From contig ONAN01000007.1 in assembly GCA_900315805.1 (NCBI GenBank), positions 1 through 62,780 of the forward strand: DNA of 62,780 nt, in the 5' to 3' direction. The stretch comes from an uncultured Selenomonadales bacterium (GTDB taxonomy: Bacteria > Bacillota > Negativicutes > Acidaminococcales > Acidaminococcaceae). The translations under genes and the position numbers were made by a program. The notes beneath the pieces are model-generated. The model searched no databases and was not told the DNA's origin. It saw nothing but the letters and a program-made list of their open reading frames with translations. Below are positions 15,836 to 24,153 of this stretch, piece by piece (position 1 is the first letter of the stretch; each line of letters starts with the position of its first letter).

Positions 15836-16732
15836 TTACTCGTTCCGTGCTGTTTCCGGTGTCGGAAACAGGGTCCGGGTGATGCGGATGAAATGCTGCA
15901 TGGACGGGTAAAGGCCGGAGTCGCGGTTCCAAATCAGCGAGATGGCGGCAGGAGGAAAATCTTCGACCGTCAATGCGGCAAGCGAGGGCTCTTCATCAGC
16001 GACTTCCTCGGACATGAAGCCGGCGGCCGCACCGGAGCGGATGTACTCAAGAATTGTGAAGACTTGGCTTGTCTGGTGCAGAATGACCGGGTGGATATGC
16101 CGGGCCCGGAACATCCGGCGGATGTAACGGGTCTGTCCGAAATGGTCTGAAAACAGCACCAGGGGCACCGACTGAAGGTCCGTCAGGCGGACAGACGTAC
16201 GGCCCGCCAGTGGCGAGGAGGCAGCGGTAAACAATTTGAGCCGGCTTTTCTTTAATACATGGTAGTGATAGTGGGCGTCCGGAAGATGGTTTGTGACGCA
16301 GAGGATGAAGTCGAGCTCATGCTGATCCAGCATATCGTAGAGTACGGATGCAGTGTCCTCGACGGTGGCGATCCGGCTTCCGGGGCAGTCCTTAAGGAAG
16401 GCGGCGTGAAGTTTGGGGAAAATGGTATTGCCGCACATGGGGACAATGCCGATGTGCAGATTGGACCGGGCTGTGGAAAGCGAGTGGGCCTCCGCTTCAA
16501 AGACCTTGTAATGGTCTATCAGGCAGAGTGCTTTTTCATAAAGCAGTTTCCCGTTACCTGTCATGGAAATGTTGTTGTATTGGCGCTCAAACAGGGCCGT
16601 GCCGCATTCCGCCTCCAGCTCCCGGATTGCTTTTGATATGCCGGGCTGGGAAAGGTGCAGGACCTCGGCCGCCTTGGTGAAGCTGCCATATTGACAAACG
16701 GCAATAAATTGCAGAATCTGGTTCAGAGTCAT
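15836..16732 (-). CDS. LysR-family transcriptional regulator (2), divergent from malic enzyme
   Basis: A 298-residue LysR regulator with the N-terminal HTH at residues 1-60 (LQFIAVCQYGSFTKAAEVLH, then SQPGISKAIRELEAECGTALFER) and a substrate-binding domain. The ATG at 16732 has an AAAAGGAG site. It is transcribed away from the NAD malic enzyme with a 169-base shared region, the classical arrangement in which a LysR protein controls its neighbour. A 23-bp near-palindrome at 16801-16823 in that region is a possible binding site or part of one. Malate, fumarate or a similar C4 acid is a reasonable effector guess. Confidence 0.86.
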   Translation of the reverse strand: MTLNQILQFIAVCQYGSFTKAAEVLHLSQPGISKAIRELEAECGTALFERQYNNISMTGNGKLLYEKALCLIDHYKVFEAEAHSLSTARSNLHIGIVPMCGNTIFPKLHAAFLKDCPGSRIATVEDTASVLYDMLDQHELDFILCVTNHLPDAHYHYHVLKKSRLKLFTAASSPLAGRTSVRLTDLQSVPLVLFSDHFGQTRYIRRMFRARHIHPVILHQTSQVFTILEYIRSGAAAGFMSEEVADEEPSLAALTVEDFPPAAISLIWNRDSGLYPSMQHFIRITRTLFPTPETARNE

Positions 16733-16800
16733 GTTCCGTCTCCTTTTGTTTCAGTATATCATAACTTGCAGTTTGGATGTGTAACTACTTTGTATTTCAC

Positions 16801-16823
16801 AAGAAGCAGGATTCCTGCTACTT
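16801..16823. promoter_or_regulatory. Near-palindrome upstream of malic enzyme
   Basis: AAGAAGCAGGA-T-TCCTGCTACTT: two 11-base arms with one mismatch around a single base, directly upstream of a TATAGT sequence (16824-16829). Likely an operator in the LysR/malic enzyme divergent region; a small leader hairpin is the alternative. Confidence 0.45.
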
Positions 16824-16901
16824 TATAGTCAGCCAATCGATAAGGATAAAAGGCTGTTGCAAAACGAGGTAGACCGATTGGCAAATTCTGGAGGTAAAAT
16901 C

Positions 16902-18533
16902 ATGAAAAAAGGGTATGAATTACTGAACGATCCATTCTTGAACAAAGGCACCGCCTTTACGGCGGAGGAACGAAGAAAATTCGGGCTGGTCGGTATCCTG
17001 CCACCGGTGGTGCAGGATATTGACACGCAGGCGGAACAGGTTTATCAAAATCTGGAAAACAAACCGGATGTCAGCGAAAAGCGCCACTATCTGATGACGA
17101 TATTCAGCAGCAACCGCACCCTGTTCTATTATGTCTTCAAAAAACATATCGCGGAATTGATGCCGGTTGTTTACGACCCGGGCATTGCGGAAAGCATCCG
17201 CAATTACAGTGAGTTCTTCATCACGCCGCAGAATGCCGCCTATCTTTCGGCAGACCGTCCGGAAGACCTGGAAACGGCCATCAAAAATGCCTCGGAAGGA
17301 CGGGACATCGACCTGATTGTCGTGACCGATGCGGAAGCAATCCTGGGCATCGGGGACTGGGGGACCAACGGCGTCAGCATTTCTGTCGGGAAGCTGATGG
17401 TCTACACCGCCGCGGCCGGAATTGATCCGTCCCGTGTGCTGCCGGTCGTGCTGGATGCCGGTACCAACCGCCAGAGCCTCATCAACGATCCGCTGTACCT
17501 TGGCCTGCATCACAAACGGGTCGATGATGGCACCTATTACACCTTCGTCGACCAATTCGTCGCATGTGTCGAAAAGATGTTTCCCCGTCTGTATCTCCAC
17601 TTTGAAGACTTCGGTCGGGGTCACGCGGCAAAGCTTCTCAATAAATACGACAGGAAGTACCCCGTATTCAACGATGACATTGAAGGAACGGGCATCATCT
17701 CTTTGGCCGGCGCCCTTGGTGCGCTGAACATTTCCGGCGAAAAGCTGACCGATCAGGTTTACATGTGCTTCGGGGCCGGCACAGCGGGCTGCGGTATTGC
17801 GGACCGGTTCTACCAGGAAATGCAGCACCAGGGACTGAGTGCGGACGAAGCGCGGAAGCATTTTTACCTCGTCGACCGCCAGGGCCTGCTCTTTGATGAC
17901 ATGGGCGATTTGACGCCGGAACAGCGGCCCTTCGCCAGAAACCGCAGCGAATTCAAAAACGCCGGCGAATTGACGACGCTGGAAGCGGCAGTCAAGGCCA
18001 TCCACCCGACAATCCTCATCGGCACCTCGACACGGGGCGGTGCCTTTACAGAAGCCATCGTCAGGGAAATGGCTTCCCACACCGAAAGACCGATCATCTT
18101 CCCGCTGAGCAATCCGACGGAACTGGCCGAAGCTACGGCGGAAGACCTGATTCGCTGGACCGAAGGCCGCGCCCTTGTGGCCACCGGGATTCCGAGCAAA
18201 CCGGTCGTATATAACGGCACGACGTACCACATTGGGCAGGCAAACAATGCATTGATTTATCCGGGACTCGGCCTTGGCGTCATCGCCTCCGGGGCGAGAC
18301 TGGTGACAGACCGGATGATTTCCGTCGCAGCCCATTCGATGGGCGGCATTGTCGATCCGTCTGCACCGGGTGCTGCCGTACTGCCGCCGGTCATGAAGGT
18401 AAATCTCTTCTCTGATACCGTTGCGGAAGCAGTAGCCGAAGAAGCGAAAGCCGAAGGCCTCAACCGCAACGATTTCACCGATGCAAAAGCCTGTATCAAG
18501 GCGTATAAATGGGAACCGGCCTACCGGTCATAA
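16902..18533 (+). CDS. maeA: NAD-dependent malic enzyme
   Basis: A 543-residue oxidative decarboxylase converting malate to pyruvate, CO2 and NADH in the cytoplasm. It is the long (SfcA/MaeA) form: N-terminal FLNKGTAFTAEERR, the malate/metal region PVVYDPG (E. coli MaeA has PVIYTPT), VVTDAEAILGIGDWG, LDAGTNRQSLINDPLY, HFEDFGRGHA, FNDDIEGTG (metal ligands), the dinucleotide loop GAGTAGCGIA, and PLSNPTELAEAT. An in-frame ATG at 16857 exists, but GGAGG lies 7 bases before Met at 16902. A terminator follows, so it is monocistronic. In a fermenting anaerobe it would feed pyruvate from C4 acids; the divergent LysR gene probably regulates it. Confidence 0.93.
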   Translation: MKKGYELLNDPFLNKGTAFTAEERRKFGLVGILPPVVQDIDTQAEQVYQNLENKPDVSEKRHYLMTIFSSNRTLFYYVFKKHIAELMPVVYDPGIAESIRNYSEFFITPQNAAYLSADRPEDLETAIKNASEGRDIDLIVVTDAEAILGIGDWGTNGVSISVGKLMVYTAAAGIDPSRVLPVVLDAGTNRQSLINDPLYLGLHHKRVDDGTYYTFVDQFVACVEKMFPRLYLHFEDFGRGHAAKLLNKYDRKYPVFNDDIEGTGIISLAGALGALNISGEKLTDQVYMCFGAGTAGCGIADRFYQEMQHQGLSADEARKHFYLVDRQGLLFDDMGDLTPEQRPFARNRSEFKNAGELTTLEAAVKAIHPTILIGTSTRGGAFTEAIVREMASHTERPIIFPLSNPTELAEATAEDLIRWTEGRALVATGIPSKPVVYNGTTYHIGQANNALIYPGLGLGVIASGARLVTDRMISVAAHSMGGIVDPSAPGAAVLPPVMKVNLFSDTVAEAVAEEAKAEGLNRNDFTDAKACIKAYKWEPAYRS

Positions 18534-18568
18534 GGGCTGGAAGGAAGAACCCCAAAGGGCGGAAAGCG

Positions 18569-18617
18569 AAAAAGGAGCCGTAAAGACGAGCCATCGTTTT
18601 TACGGCTCCTTCTTTAT
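18569..18617 (+). terminator. Terminator after malic enzyme
   Basis: AAAGGAGCCGTAAA pairs with TTTACGGCTCCTT across a 13-base loop, followed by a CTTTATT tail. Confidence 0.85.
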
Positions 18618-18737
18618 TCCTGCGCTGCTGCTTCCCGGGTTTTCCGTTACGGCGGGACGGGGTTGGAAAGGGAAAAGAAGATCCGCTGTCGAGGAGGAGG
18701 CGTGCCATCAGTGACAATAAATAAATACTCAAAATTG

Positions 18738-18797
18738 TTGAAAAATATTAATCATGGTATATAATGAAAAATGCTGAATGACCATGGGGAAGGTCAT
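18738..18797 (+). promoter_or_regulatory. Promoter and leader hairpin of autotransporter 2
   Basis: TTGAAA (18738-18743), 16-base spacer, TATAAT (18760-18765). Just after the start point, GAATGACC pairs with GGTCATTC (18774-18797). The leader runs about 125 bases to the ATG at 18898 and otherwise shows no element I recognise. The 363-base gap from 18534 holds only this and the malic-enzyme terminator. Confidence 0.7.
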
Positions 18798-18897
18798 TCG
18801 ATACATGTGGCAGCGTCAGCCTGCGGAATTGCTGTACGCGGAAAGACTTCATGCACAACGTATTCAGAATCAGGGAATTGGAAAGAGGGAGTGGATT

Positions 18898-21800
18898 ATG
18901 AAACGAATTCGGTACGGGGGTTGCAAGGGGAACAGGATCTTTAATTCTTCCCCTAAAGGAAAGGCCATACTGGCCGTATTGATGGCAGCGGGGACCCTGT
19001 CCTTCCCGGTCTGCGGCCAGGCCGCTTTTACCGGAGAGCCGGGGACCTATGGGGATTTTGTGACGTATAAGGGGAGCCTGTCTCACTCGGGGACATCAGA
19101 ATACACCTTTGAAAAAGGGGCCCTGTTCGATGGCTCGGACCAGAGAGAGGCCTTTTCGGTCAATAACAGCAGCCAGGACATGACCATCCATGTGGGGAAA
19201 GCGGATGGGAACCCCTATGATTTCGAGGCAGCCGGTTACACTCGGAGTTTCATGAATATTGATTCCGGAAAACTTACAATAGATGATCAGATCAATGGTC
19301 AATCCACCGGTGCGGACTATCATTTCTATAACAATGCAGATAGCAGGCGCGAGGCATATAATCAAATAGAGACTCTGTTCTTTACCAATAACAGTGAAAC
19401 TTCAATCAGCGGCCATTCGATCACCATTGATTCCATTAATAATAAACAATCGAAAGATAACCCGGACGCACTGAATTATGGGATATTATCAATGGATGCC
19501 AAAAGTGTAAGCTTTAACATGACCGGAGATTTCAATCTCGACAATGAACTGAGGGGGATTTATGTAAATCCACAAACTCGCAATGAAAATAGTGAAGTTA
19601 TGGATATTCAGGCAAAGAATATCCATATTACCTGCAACAAGCCCAATGAAAATCTTGCCCAATATTCCTGGGGTGTTACTGCATCCGGAGACGGACATAC
19701 AGCTAAAATCACAATGAAAGCGACAGACGATCTGTCCATATCCGGATATACCACGGCTGTGTATGGATGGAAATATGTGGATATGTCTCTCAGCGGCAAA
19801 AATGTTTCCTTGGTAACCAGTAAATCTTCAGATGGTGAAAGCTTGCCCTGCGTTCTTCTGCAAGGACGGTCGAAAGAAGACAGTAAGCTTTCCTTAGCGG
19901 CAGAGGATACACTGAACATTGCCGGCGTGAATGGCGATGGTCTGGATAATCGTGCAGGGACTGTCAATGCAACGGCGTCGAATATTACGGTATCCAGTTC
20001 AGAGTCTGCGCTTAATACGTGGCGTAATGGAATAACCAGTATGACCGCAGATCGTGCTGACTATAAAGGCGATATTGTGTCGTATAATAACGGGACTATC
20101 AATCTAAACGCCACCAACAATCTCATCAGCGGAGAGGTTTTATCGCTGGATGGCGGCACCATTTCCATTGACGGGAAAAACCAGGACGGAAGCGGCACAG
20201 TACAGATCCTCAATGCAGGGGCACCTGCCATTCTTGCTGGAGTTTATCATGTGCAGGATGCAAATGGGAATTATTACGGACTGGCTAACGTGGATGTGAA
20301 ACAGAACGCTGTCATCAATGTCCATGAAGATGCAAAGGATACCAGCTACCAGGACAAGGATTACGGCAATCTTTCTGCTTCGGCCTTGGCGGCGCTGTCC
20401 AATGGGAAAATCACCCTGGACAAAGCCCAGGGAATCTACGGCAACATCACGGCGGACATCGATACGGATATTGATGAAACCCAGGCAGCGGAGATGCCTG
20501 CCGGAACCATTGATCTGACCACGGCCCAAGGTGGTGAAGTCAAGGGGAACATCTCCGCCAACCGGGGCAGCACCGCCCGTATCACCCTGAAGAACGGCAC
20601 CTGGGAAGGACGCGGCACCGACTACCAGGATACCGGGACGGCCGGCACCCTGGACCTGACCATGGAGGACGGTTCTGTGTGGCATATGAAGGGCGACAGC
20701 TGGCTGACGTCCCTGTCCAATACATCCTCCCTGGTCGACATGAAGGCCGATGACAGCTGGCAGACCCTGCATATCGGGACCTTCCAGGGACAGGACGGCA
20801 CGTTCCTCCTGAAGACGGACCTGGACAGCCAGCAGGATGGCGACAAGGTCTATATCGACCAGGCCGAAGAAGGTAGCCGGGGCCAGGTGCAGGTCTATGA
20901 CGCCAGTTTCCTGAAAGGGAAAGAAGTGACCGGTGCCAGGAATCTGCTGCTGATCACCGATGCCAGCAAGAATGCTGTTTTTACCGGCCGGTCTCTGGAC
21001 AAAGGAGGCCTGTGGGATGTGACGCCGACCATCCAGCGCGGGGATACGGTGAAAGATGCCCAAGGGAACAGTGTCGGAACCCCGGAGGAATGGTATCTGA
21101 CCAAAGTGGAAAAGAAAGTCAACCGGGATACGGTGCCCCTGGTCCGGGCTGCGGATATTGAGTACGGCCTGTACCGGGACAGCCTGGATACCCTGCGCCA
21201 GCGGATGGGGGACCTGCGGGTCCTGAAGAAGAAGGGCGAAGCCGCCGGCCTGTGGGCCCGGATGCGGAACGGGGAATTCAGCGGCCCGGACAGCCTGAAT
21301 GCCCGGTATCATAGTTTCCAGCTTGGCTATGATGAAGCGGTGAACCCCAAGAGCGTGTACGGGGTGCTGGCAGAACGGGGGATTGCTTCCCCGGCCTATG
21401 CCTATGGCAAAGGGAAGGACCACACCCTGGCCGGGGCCCTGTACGGTACCTGGTTCGGGGACAACGGCAGCTATACGGACGTGGTGGCCCGGTACAACCG
21501 GGATGACGCCCACGTCAGCACCTACGGCGGCTATCCGGACCGGGCGGACTGGCGGAGCCATGACCTGAGTGCCAGCGTGGAATACGGCCGGACCATCCCG
21601 GTGTCTGACAAGGGGTACTTTGTGGAACCCCAGACCCAGTTCCAGGTGGGCCATCTGGGCAGTTATTCCTACACGACGCTGCGGGGCAAAAAGGTGTATG
21701 CCGGCGGGTATGACAGCGCCGTCGGCCGGATCGGCTTTGCGGCCGGCCGGCGGGGCGGAGAAGCCGGCCATCCCTACGACTGGTACGTAAAAGCCAGCCT

Positions 21801-22023
21801 GCTCCACGAATTCGGCGGAGACCGGGCCCTGCACCTGGCGGCGCCGGACGGGGAAACCCTGGACGAGCGGCTGGACCATCAGGGAACCTGGTACACCCTG
21901 GGCCTGGGCGGCAGCTTGCGGACCGGCAACCGGACGTACCTGTACGGCGACATGGAACGGAGCTTCGGCGGCAGCCTGCAGAAAAAGTGGCAGTGGAATA
22001 TAGGGATGAACTGGCAGTTCTGA
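18898..22023 (+). CDS. Autotransporter 2 (type Va, outer-membrane beta-barrel)
   Basis: A 1041-residue surface protein. The extended signal peptide (about 48 residues) has a basic start, hydrophobic ILAVLMAAGTLSFPVC and cleavage near GQAAF. The passenger is a beta-solenoid-like region rich in Asn, Ser and Asp, ending in a stem with TVNLTT-type and DMKADDSWQTLHIG strands. The barrel of about 270 residues begins around GLWARMRNGEFSG and ends in GMNWQF with a terminal Phe. No catalytic triad is obvious. The longer frame from 18778 starts too close to the promoter; Met at 18898 has GAGGGAG upstream. DNA composition changes within the gene: the passenger half is AT-richer than the GC-rich barrel half, as if the passenger were exchanged. 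Confidence 0.87.
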   Translation: MKRIRYGGCKGNRIFNSSPKGKAILAVLMAAGTLSFPVCGQAAFTGEPGTYGDFVTYKGSLSHSGTSEYTFEKGALFDGSDQREAFSVNNSSQDMTIHVGKADGNPYDFEAAGYTRSFMNIDSGKLTIDDQINGQSTGADYHFYNNADSRREAYNQIETLFFTNNSETSISGHSITIDSINNKQSKDNPDALNYGILSMDAKSVSFNMTGDFNLDNELRGIYVNPQTRNENSEVMDIQAKNIHITCNKPNENLAQYSWGVTASGDGHTAKITMKATDDLSISGYTTAVYGWKYVDMSLSGKNVSLVTSKSSDGESLPCVLLQGRSKEDSKLSLAAEDTLNIAGVNGDGLDNRAGTVNATASNITVSSSESALNTWRNGITSMTADRADYKGDIVSYNNGTINLNATNNLISGEVLSLDGGTISIDGKNQDGSGTVQILNAGAPAILAGVYHVQDANGNYYGLANVDVKQNAVINVHEDAKDTSYQDKDYGNLSASALAALSNGKITLDKAQGIYGNITADIDTDIDETQAAEMPAGTIDLTTAQGGEVKGNISANRGSTARITLKNGTWEGRGTDYQDTGTAGTLDLTMEDGSVWHMKGDSWLTSLSNTSSLVDMKADDSWQTLHIGTFQGQDGTFLLKTDLDSQQDGDKVYIDQAEEGSRGQVQVYDASFLKGKEVTGARNLLLITDASKNAVFTGRSLDKGGLWDVTPTIQRGDTVKDAQGNSVGTPEEWYLTKVEKKVNRDTVPLVRAADIEYGLYRDSLDTLRQRMGDLRVLKKKGEAAGLWARMRNGEFSGPDSLNARYHSFQLGYDEAVNPKSVYGVLAERGIASPAYAYGKGKDHTLAGALYGTWFGDNGSYTDVVARYNRDDAHVSTYGGYPDRADWRSHDLSASVEYGRTIPVSDKGYFVEPQTQFQVGHLGSYSYTTLRGKKVYAGGYDSAVGRIGFAAGRRGGEAGHPYDWYVKASLLHEFGGDRALHLAAPDGETLDERLDHQGTWYTLGLGGSLRTGNRTYLYGDMERSFGGSLQKKWQWNIGMNWQF

Positions 22024-22036
22024 TTTAGAGGAAACG

Positions 22037-22068
22037 AAAAACGCACGGCGTGGCCGTGCGTTTTTTTA
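22037..22068 (+). terminator. Terminator after autotransporter 2
   Basis: AAAAACGCACGGC...GCCGTGCG with T7, a sister copy of the element at 15760-15788. Confidence 0.9.
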
Positions 22069-22297
22069 TGCCCCAAAATACGGGAAGCCCTTCCTGGCCG
22101 GCGTCCTTTCTGGCATCCCTCTAAAATACGGAAAAATTAAAAAAACCGTGTAGGTTTTTTGCAGCCAGGACAATATAAGGGTGACAGGTGACAAGAGACA
22201 CACGGACACCGGCCGAAAGTGCCGGCCGGCAAGCCCGCGGGCGCCGGCTGACGGTGGCGGCCGGACACGCAGGGTCACCGGGAAGGAGGTGAACAGC

Positions 22298-22522
22298 ATG
22301 GCAGAGAATTTCAACGTTGTGAAACGCACCCTGGGCGTCGTGATGGAAAACGGCGTCGACGCGCACGATGAAATGACCTATAAGACCTACCTCTTCAGCG
22401 GCGTGAAGCCGTCTGCAGAGAAGGAGGCCATCATCGCCGCGGCACGGGCCCTGGGCGGTCTGATCGATGCCGTCATGGCGGCGGTCAGCCTGACCGAAAA
22501 GTCCGACAACAAACAGGCCTGA
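22298..22522 (+). CDS. DUF1659 family protein
   Basis: A 74-residue protein with the DUF1659 pattern: KRTLGVVMENGVDAHDEMTYKTYLFSGVKPSA shortened here to key blocks GVDAHDEMTYKT and FSGVKPSA, then an alanine-rich helix. Function unknown. AAGGAGGTG before the ATG fixes the start; the frame extends upstream without support. DUF1659, DUF2922 and YvrJ genes occur in this order in many Firmicutes and nobody has, to my knowledge, shown their role. The 270 bases before it hold an A8/T6 hairpin (about 22138-22160) and GC-rich inverted repeats but no promoter I trust. Confidence 0.85.
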   Translation: MAENFNVVKRTLGVVMENGVDAHDEMTYKTYLFSGVKPSAEKEAIIAAARALGGLIDAVMAAVSLTEKSDNKQA

Positions 22523-22591
22523 CGCGGCCGGAGCCGTCCCGGCGCGGGGCGGCGCAGAGAGTAAGGATTGTAAGGAAAGAGAGGAAAGAAC

Positions 22592-22828
22592 ATGGCAGAC
22601 GAAATGAGTCCGGTAAAGGAACAGAAACTCGAATTGATCTTCAAGACGTCCGGTGGGCAGAAAAAGACCATCGCCGTCAGCAAACCGCGTGCCGACCTGA
22701 CGAAGGCGGAAGCCGAAGCAGCGATGCAGAAAGTCATCGACGCGAATGTGTTTACGTCGTCCAAGGGCGACCTGACGGGTATCGTCGGGGCCCGCATGCG
22801 CACCACGAACCTGGATCCGCTGGCGTAA
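22592..22828 (+). CDS. DUF2922 family protein
   Basis: A 78-residue protein of the DUF2922 family: LELIFKTSGGQKKTIAVSKPR (core FKTSGGQKKTIAV), an acidic-basic middle ADLTKAEAEAAM, and C-terminal FTSSKGDLTGIVGARMRTT. Function unknown. It has GGAAAGAGAGGAAAG upstream, lies 69 bases after the DUF1659 gene and 25 bases before YvrJ, so the three are one unit. Confidence 0.87.
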   Translation: MADEMSPVKEQKLELIFKTSGGQKKTIAVSKPRADLTKAEAEAAMQKVIDANVFTSSKGDLTGIVGARMRTTNLDPLA

Positions 22829-22853
22829 GCCGGGAACGGGAAGGAGGGCGTCA

Positions 22854-23009
22854 ATGGACGCGGGCCAGTGGCTGGACTGCATCACCAACGTGGGGTTTCC
22901 CATCGTCCTCAGCTGGTACTTGCTGGTGCGCATGGAAAACAAGCTCGCCGGTCTGACGGATGTATTGCGCGAACTCAGCGCCAATGTGGCGGCCCTGGGA
23001 ACGAAGTAG
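22854..23009 (+). CDS. yvrJ: YvrJ family small membrane protein
   Basis: A 51-residue protein: short acidic start, one transmembrane segment (NVGFPIVLSWYLLVRM, residues 12-27) and an amphipathic helix (ENKLAGLTDVLRELSANVAAL). This is the YvrJ pattern, a one-pass membrane peptide of unknown function, resembling holin-like or BhlA/UviB-type peptides in shape. The ATG at 22854 has AAGGAGG upstream. Terminator follows at 23064. Placed before a peptidoglycan amidase, it recalls a holin-endolysin pair, which is only an analogy. Confidence 0.85.
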   Translation: MDAGQWLDCITNVGFPIVLSWYLLVRMENKLAGLTDVLRELSANVAALGTK

Positions 23010-23063
23010 TCCCTGCGGCGCAGTCTTGTACGTACAAGTAGATACGGTATCATCAGAAAGGGA

Positions 23064-23097
23064 AGACGGCCGGACATGTCCCGGCCGTCTTTTTTTG
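23064..23097 (+). terminator. Terminator after yvrJ
   Basis: AGACGGCCGG/CCGGCCGTCT stem with a short ACATGTC loop and T7. Confidence 0.9.
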
Positions 23098-23222
23098 CCC
23101 TTCTGCCAGGACCTTTCCCGTGTAGGCGCGCAGGACATCGTGCGAACAGCAGGGTGACGGGGCAATCCGGCGGCCGGTCCGCCGGGCGGATCCGCCGACT
23201 GTCGGGAAAGAGAGGGAACAAG

Positions 23223-23951
23223 ATGTCCTATTGGAAAGTGACGGAACTGGATCTGGCGGTCCTGGCGCTGGAGGCGCGCGGGGCCGTCGACAAGGTGTAT
23301 CTGCATTGGACGGCCGGGCACTACGGCCAGATTTTCGACGAGTACCACCTGCTCGTGGATGCCGACGGGAGCGTGTACGCGGCCTGCGGCTCGTTCCGGG
23401 AGCACAAGGTCCACACGTGGCGGCGCAACGGCCGCAGCATCGGGATTGCCCTGTGCGGCGCCTATCGCGCCCGGGCCTCGCTGCCGGGGTACACCCTGGG
23501 TCAGGCGGAACCGCCCCTGGAGCGGGCCCAGGTGCTGATTTCGCGCCTGCCGGGGATGATTGATTTCGGCCCGGAACCGCCCCTGCCGGCACAGCTCGAG
23601 GCGCTGGCCCGGGTTGTGGCCCTCGTGTGCCGCGGGCTGCAGCTGCCCATTGACACCGACACGGTGATGACCCATTGCGAGGCCGCCCTCGAAGACGGCT
23701 ACGGGCCTTGTTCCAACGACCCGGAAACGCGCTGGGATTTGTGGTTCCTGCCGAACGCCGATCCCGGAGCCGACGCCGCCCTGAGCCTGGAAGCGGCGCA
23801 GAAACGGGAAGCAGAGGCCTTCACCCTGACGCCTGAAGACGCCGGCGGCCGGGCGGTGACGCTCATCCGGCAGCTCCCCCTGAGCCCGGGCGGCGCCCTG
23901 CTGCGCGGCAAGGCGCAGTGGTACGCGGAACAGGACCGGTGGCTGCACTGA
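23223..23951 (+). CDS. N-acetylmuramoyl-L-alanine amidase (PGRP/Amidase_2 type)
   Basis: A 242-residue zinc amidase predicted to cut between MurNAc and the peptide stem. Zinc-ligand candidates are His in YLHWTAGHYG (near residue 24), His in VMTHCEAALEDGYGP and the Asp in RWDLW. HLLVDADGSVY and SIGIALCGAY are the usual core strands. No signal peptide or cell-wall binding domain is visible, so it would stay in the cytoplasm unless released by another route, as phage endolysins are. ATG at 23223 follows GAGAGGGA. Neighbouring yvrJ/DUF2922/DUF1659 genes suggest a shared, unknown job near the envelope; a phage remnant is an alternative. Confidence 0.82.
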   Translation: MSYWKVTELDLAVLALEARGAVDKVYLHWTAGHYGQIFDEYHLLVDADGSVYAACGSFREHKVHTWRRNGRSIGIALCGAYRARASLPGYTLGQAEPPLERAQVLISRLPGMIDFGPEPPLPAQLEALARVVALVCRGLQLPIDTDTVMTHCEAALEDGYGPCSNDPETRWDLWFLPNADPGADAALSLEAAQKREAEAFTLTPEDAGGRAVTLIRQLPLSPGGALLRGKAQWYAEQDRWLH

Positions 23952-23970
23952 GGGAGGGCCGTTCTGAAAA

Positions 23971-23986
23971 CGTTTCACGTGAAACA
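23971..23986. promoter_or_regulatory. parS-like ParB/Spo0J binding site
   Basis: CGTTTCACGTGAAACA matches the bacterial parS consensus TGTTTCACGTGAAACA at 15 of 16 positions and contains the 14-bp palindrome GTTTCACGTGAAAC. A second site is at 54296-54311. These bind ParB and mark the origin region in most bacteria. Confidence 0.85.
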
Positions 23987-24013
23987 CGGAGGGAGGGGGA
24001 TACAGAACATTGT

Positions 24014-24042
24014 TGTGACACTCATGTGGAAATGGTATAATC
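24014..24042 (+). promoter_or_regulatory. Promoter of the ribokinase operon
   Basis: TTGTGA (24014-24019), 17-base spacer, TATAAT (24037-24042). A hairpin (CCGGCCC/GGGACCGG, about 24067-24085) followed by a CTTTCTTT tail sits just after the start point in the leader, so attenuation of the operon is possible. Confidence 0.72.
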
Positions 24043-24153
24043 AAATAAATAGAATTGCGAAGAAGACCGGCCCTTCGGGACCGGCTTTCTTTGGCTTCCG
24101 GACTGTCGCCGCACGGCGCGCGGCACCCGGTCAGGAAGGAAGGTGGGAATCCG

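Noticed and set aside
22298..23951. Prophage remnant.
   Set aside because: No integrase, capsid, portal or terminase genes nearby; the small families are common in non-phage Firmicutes loci.
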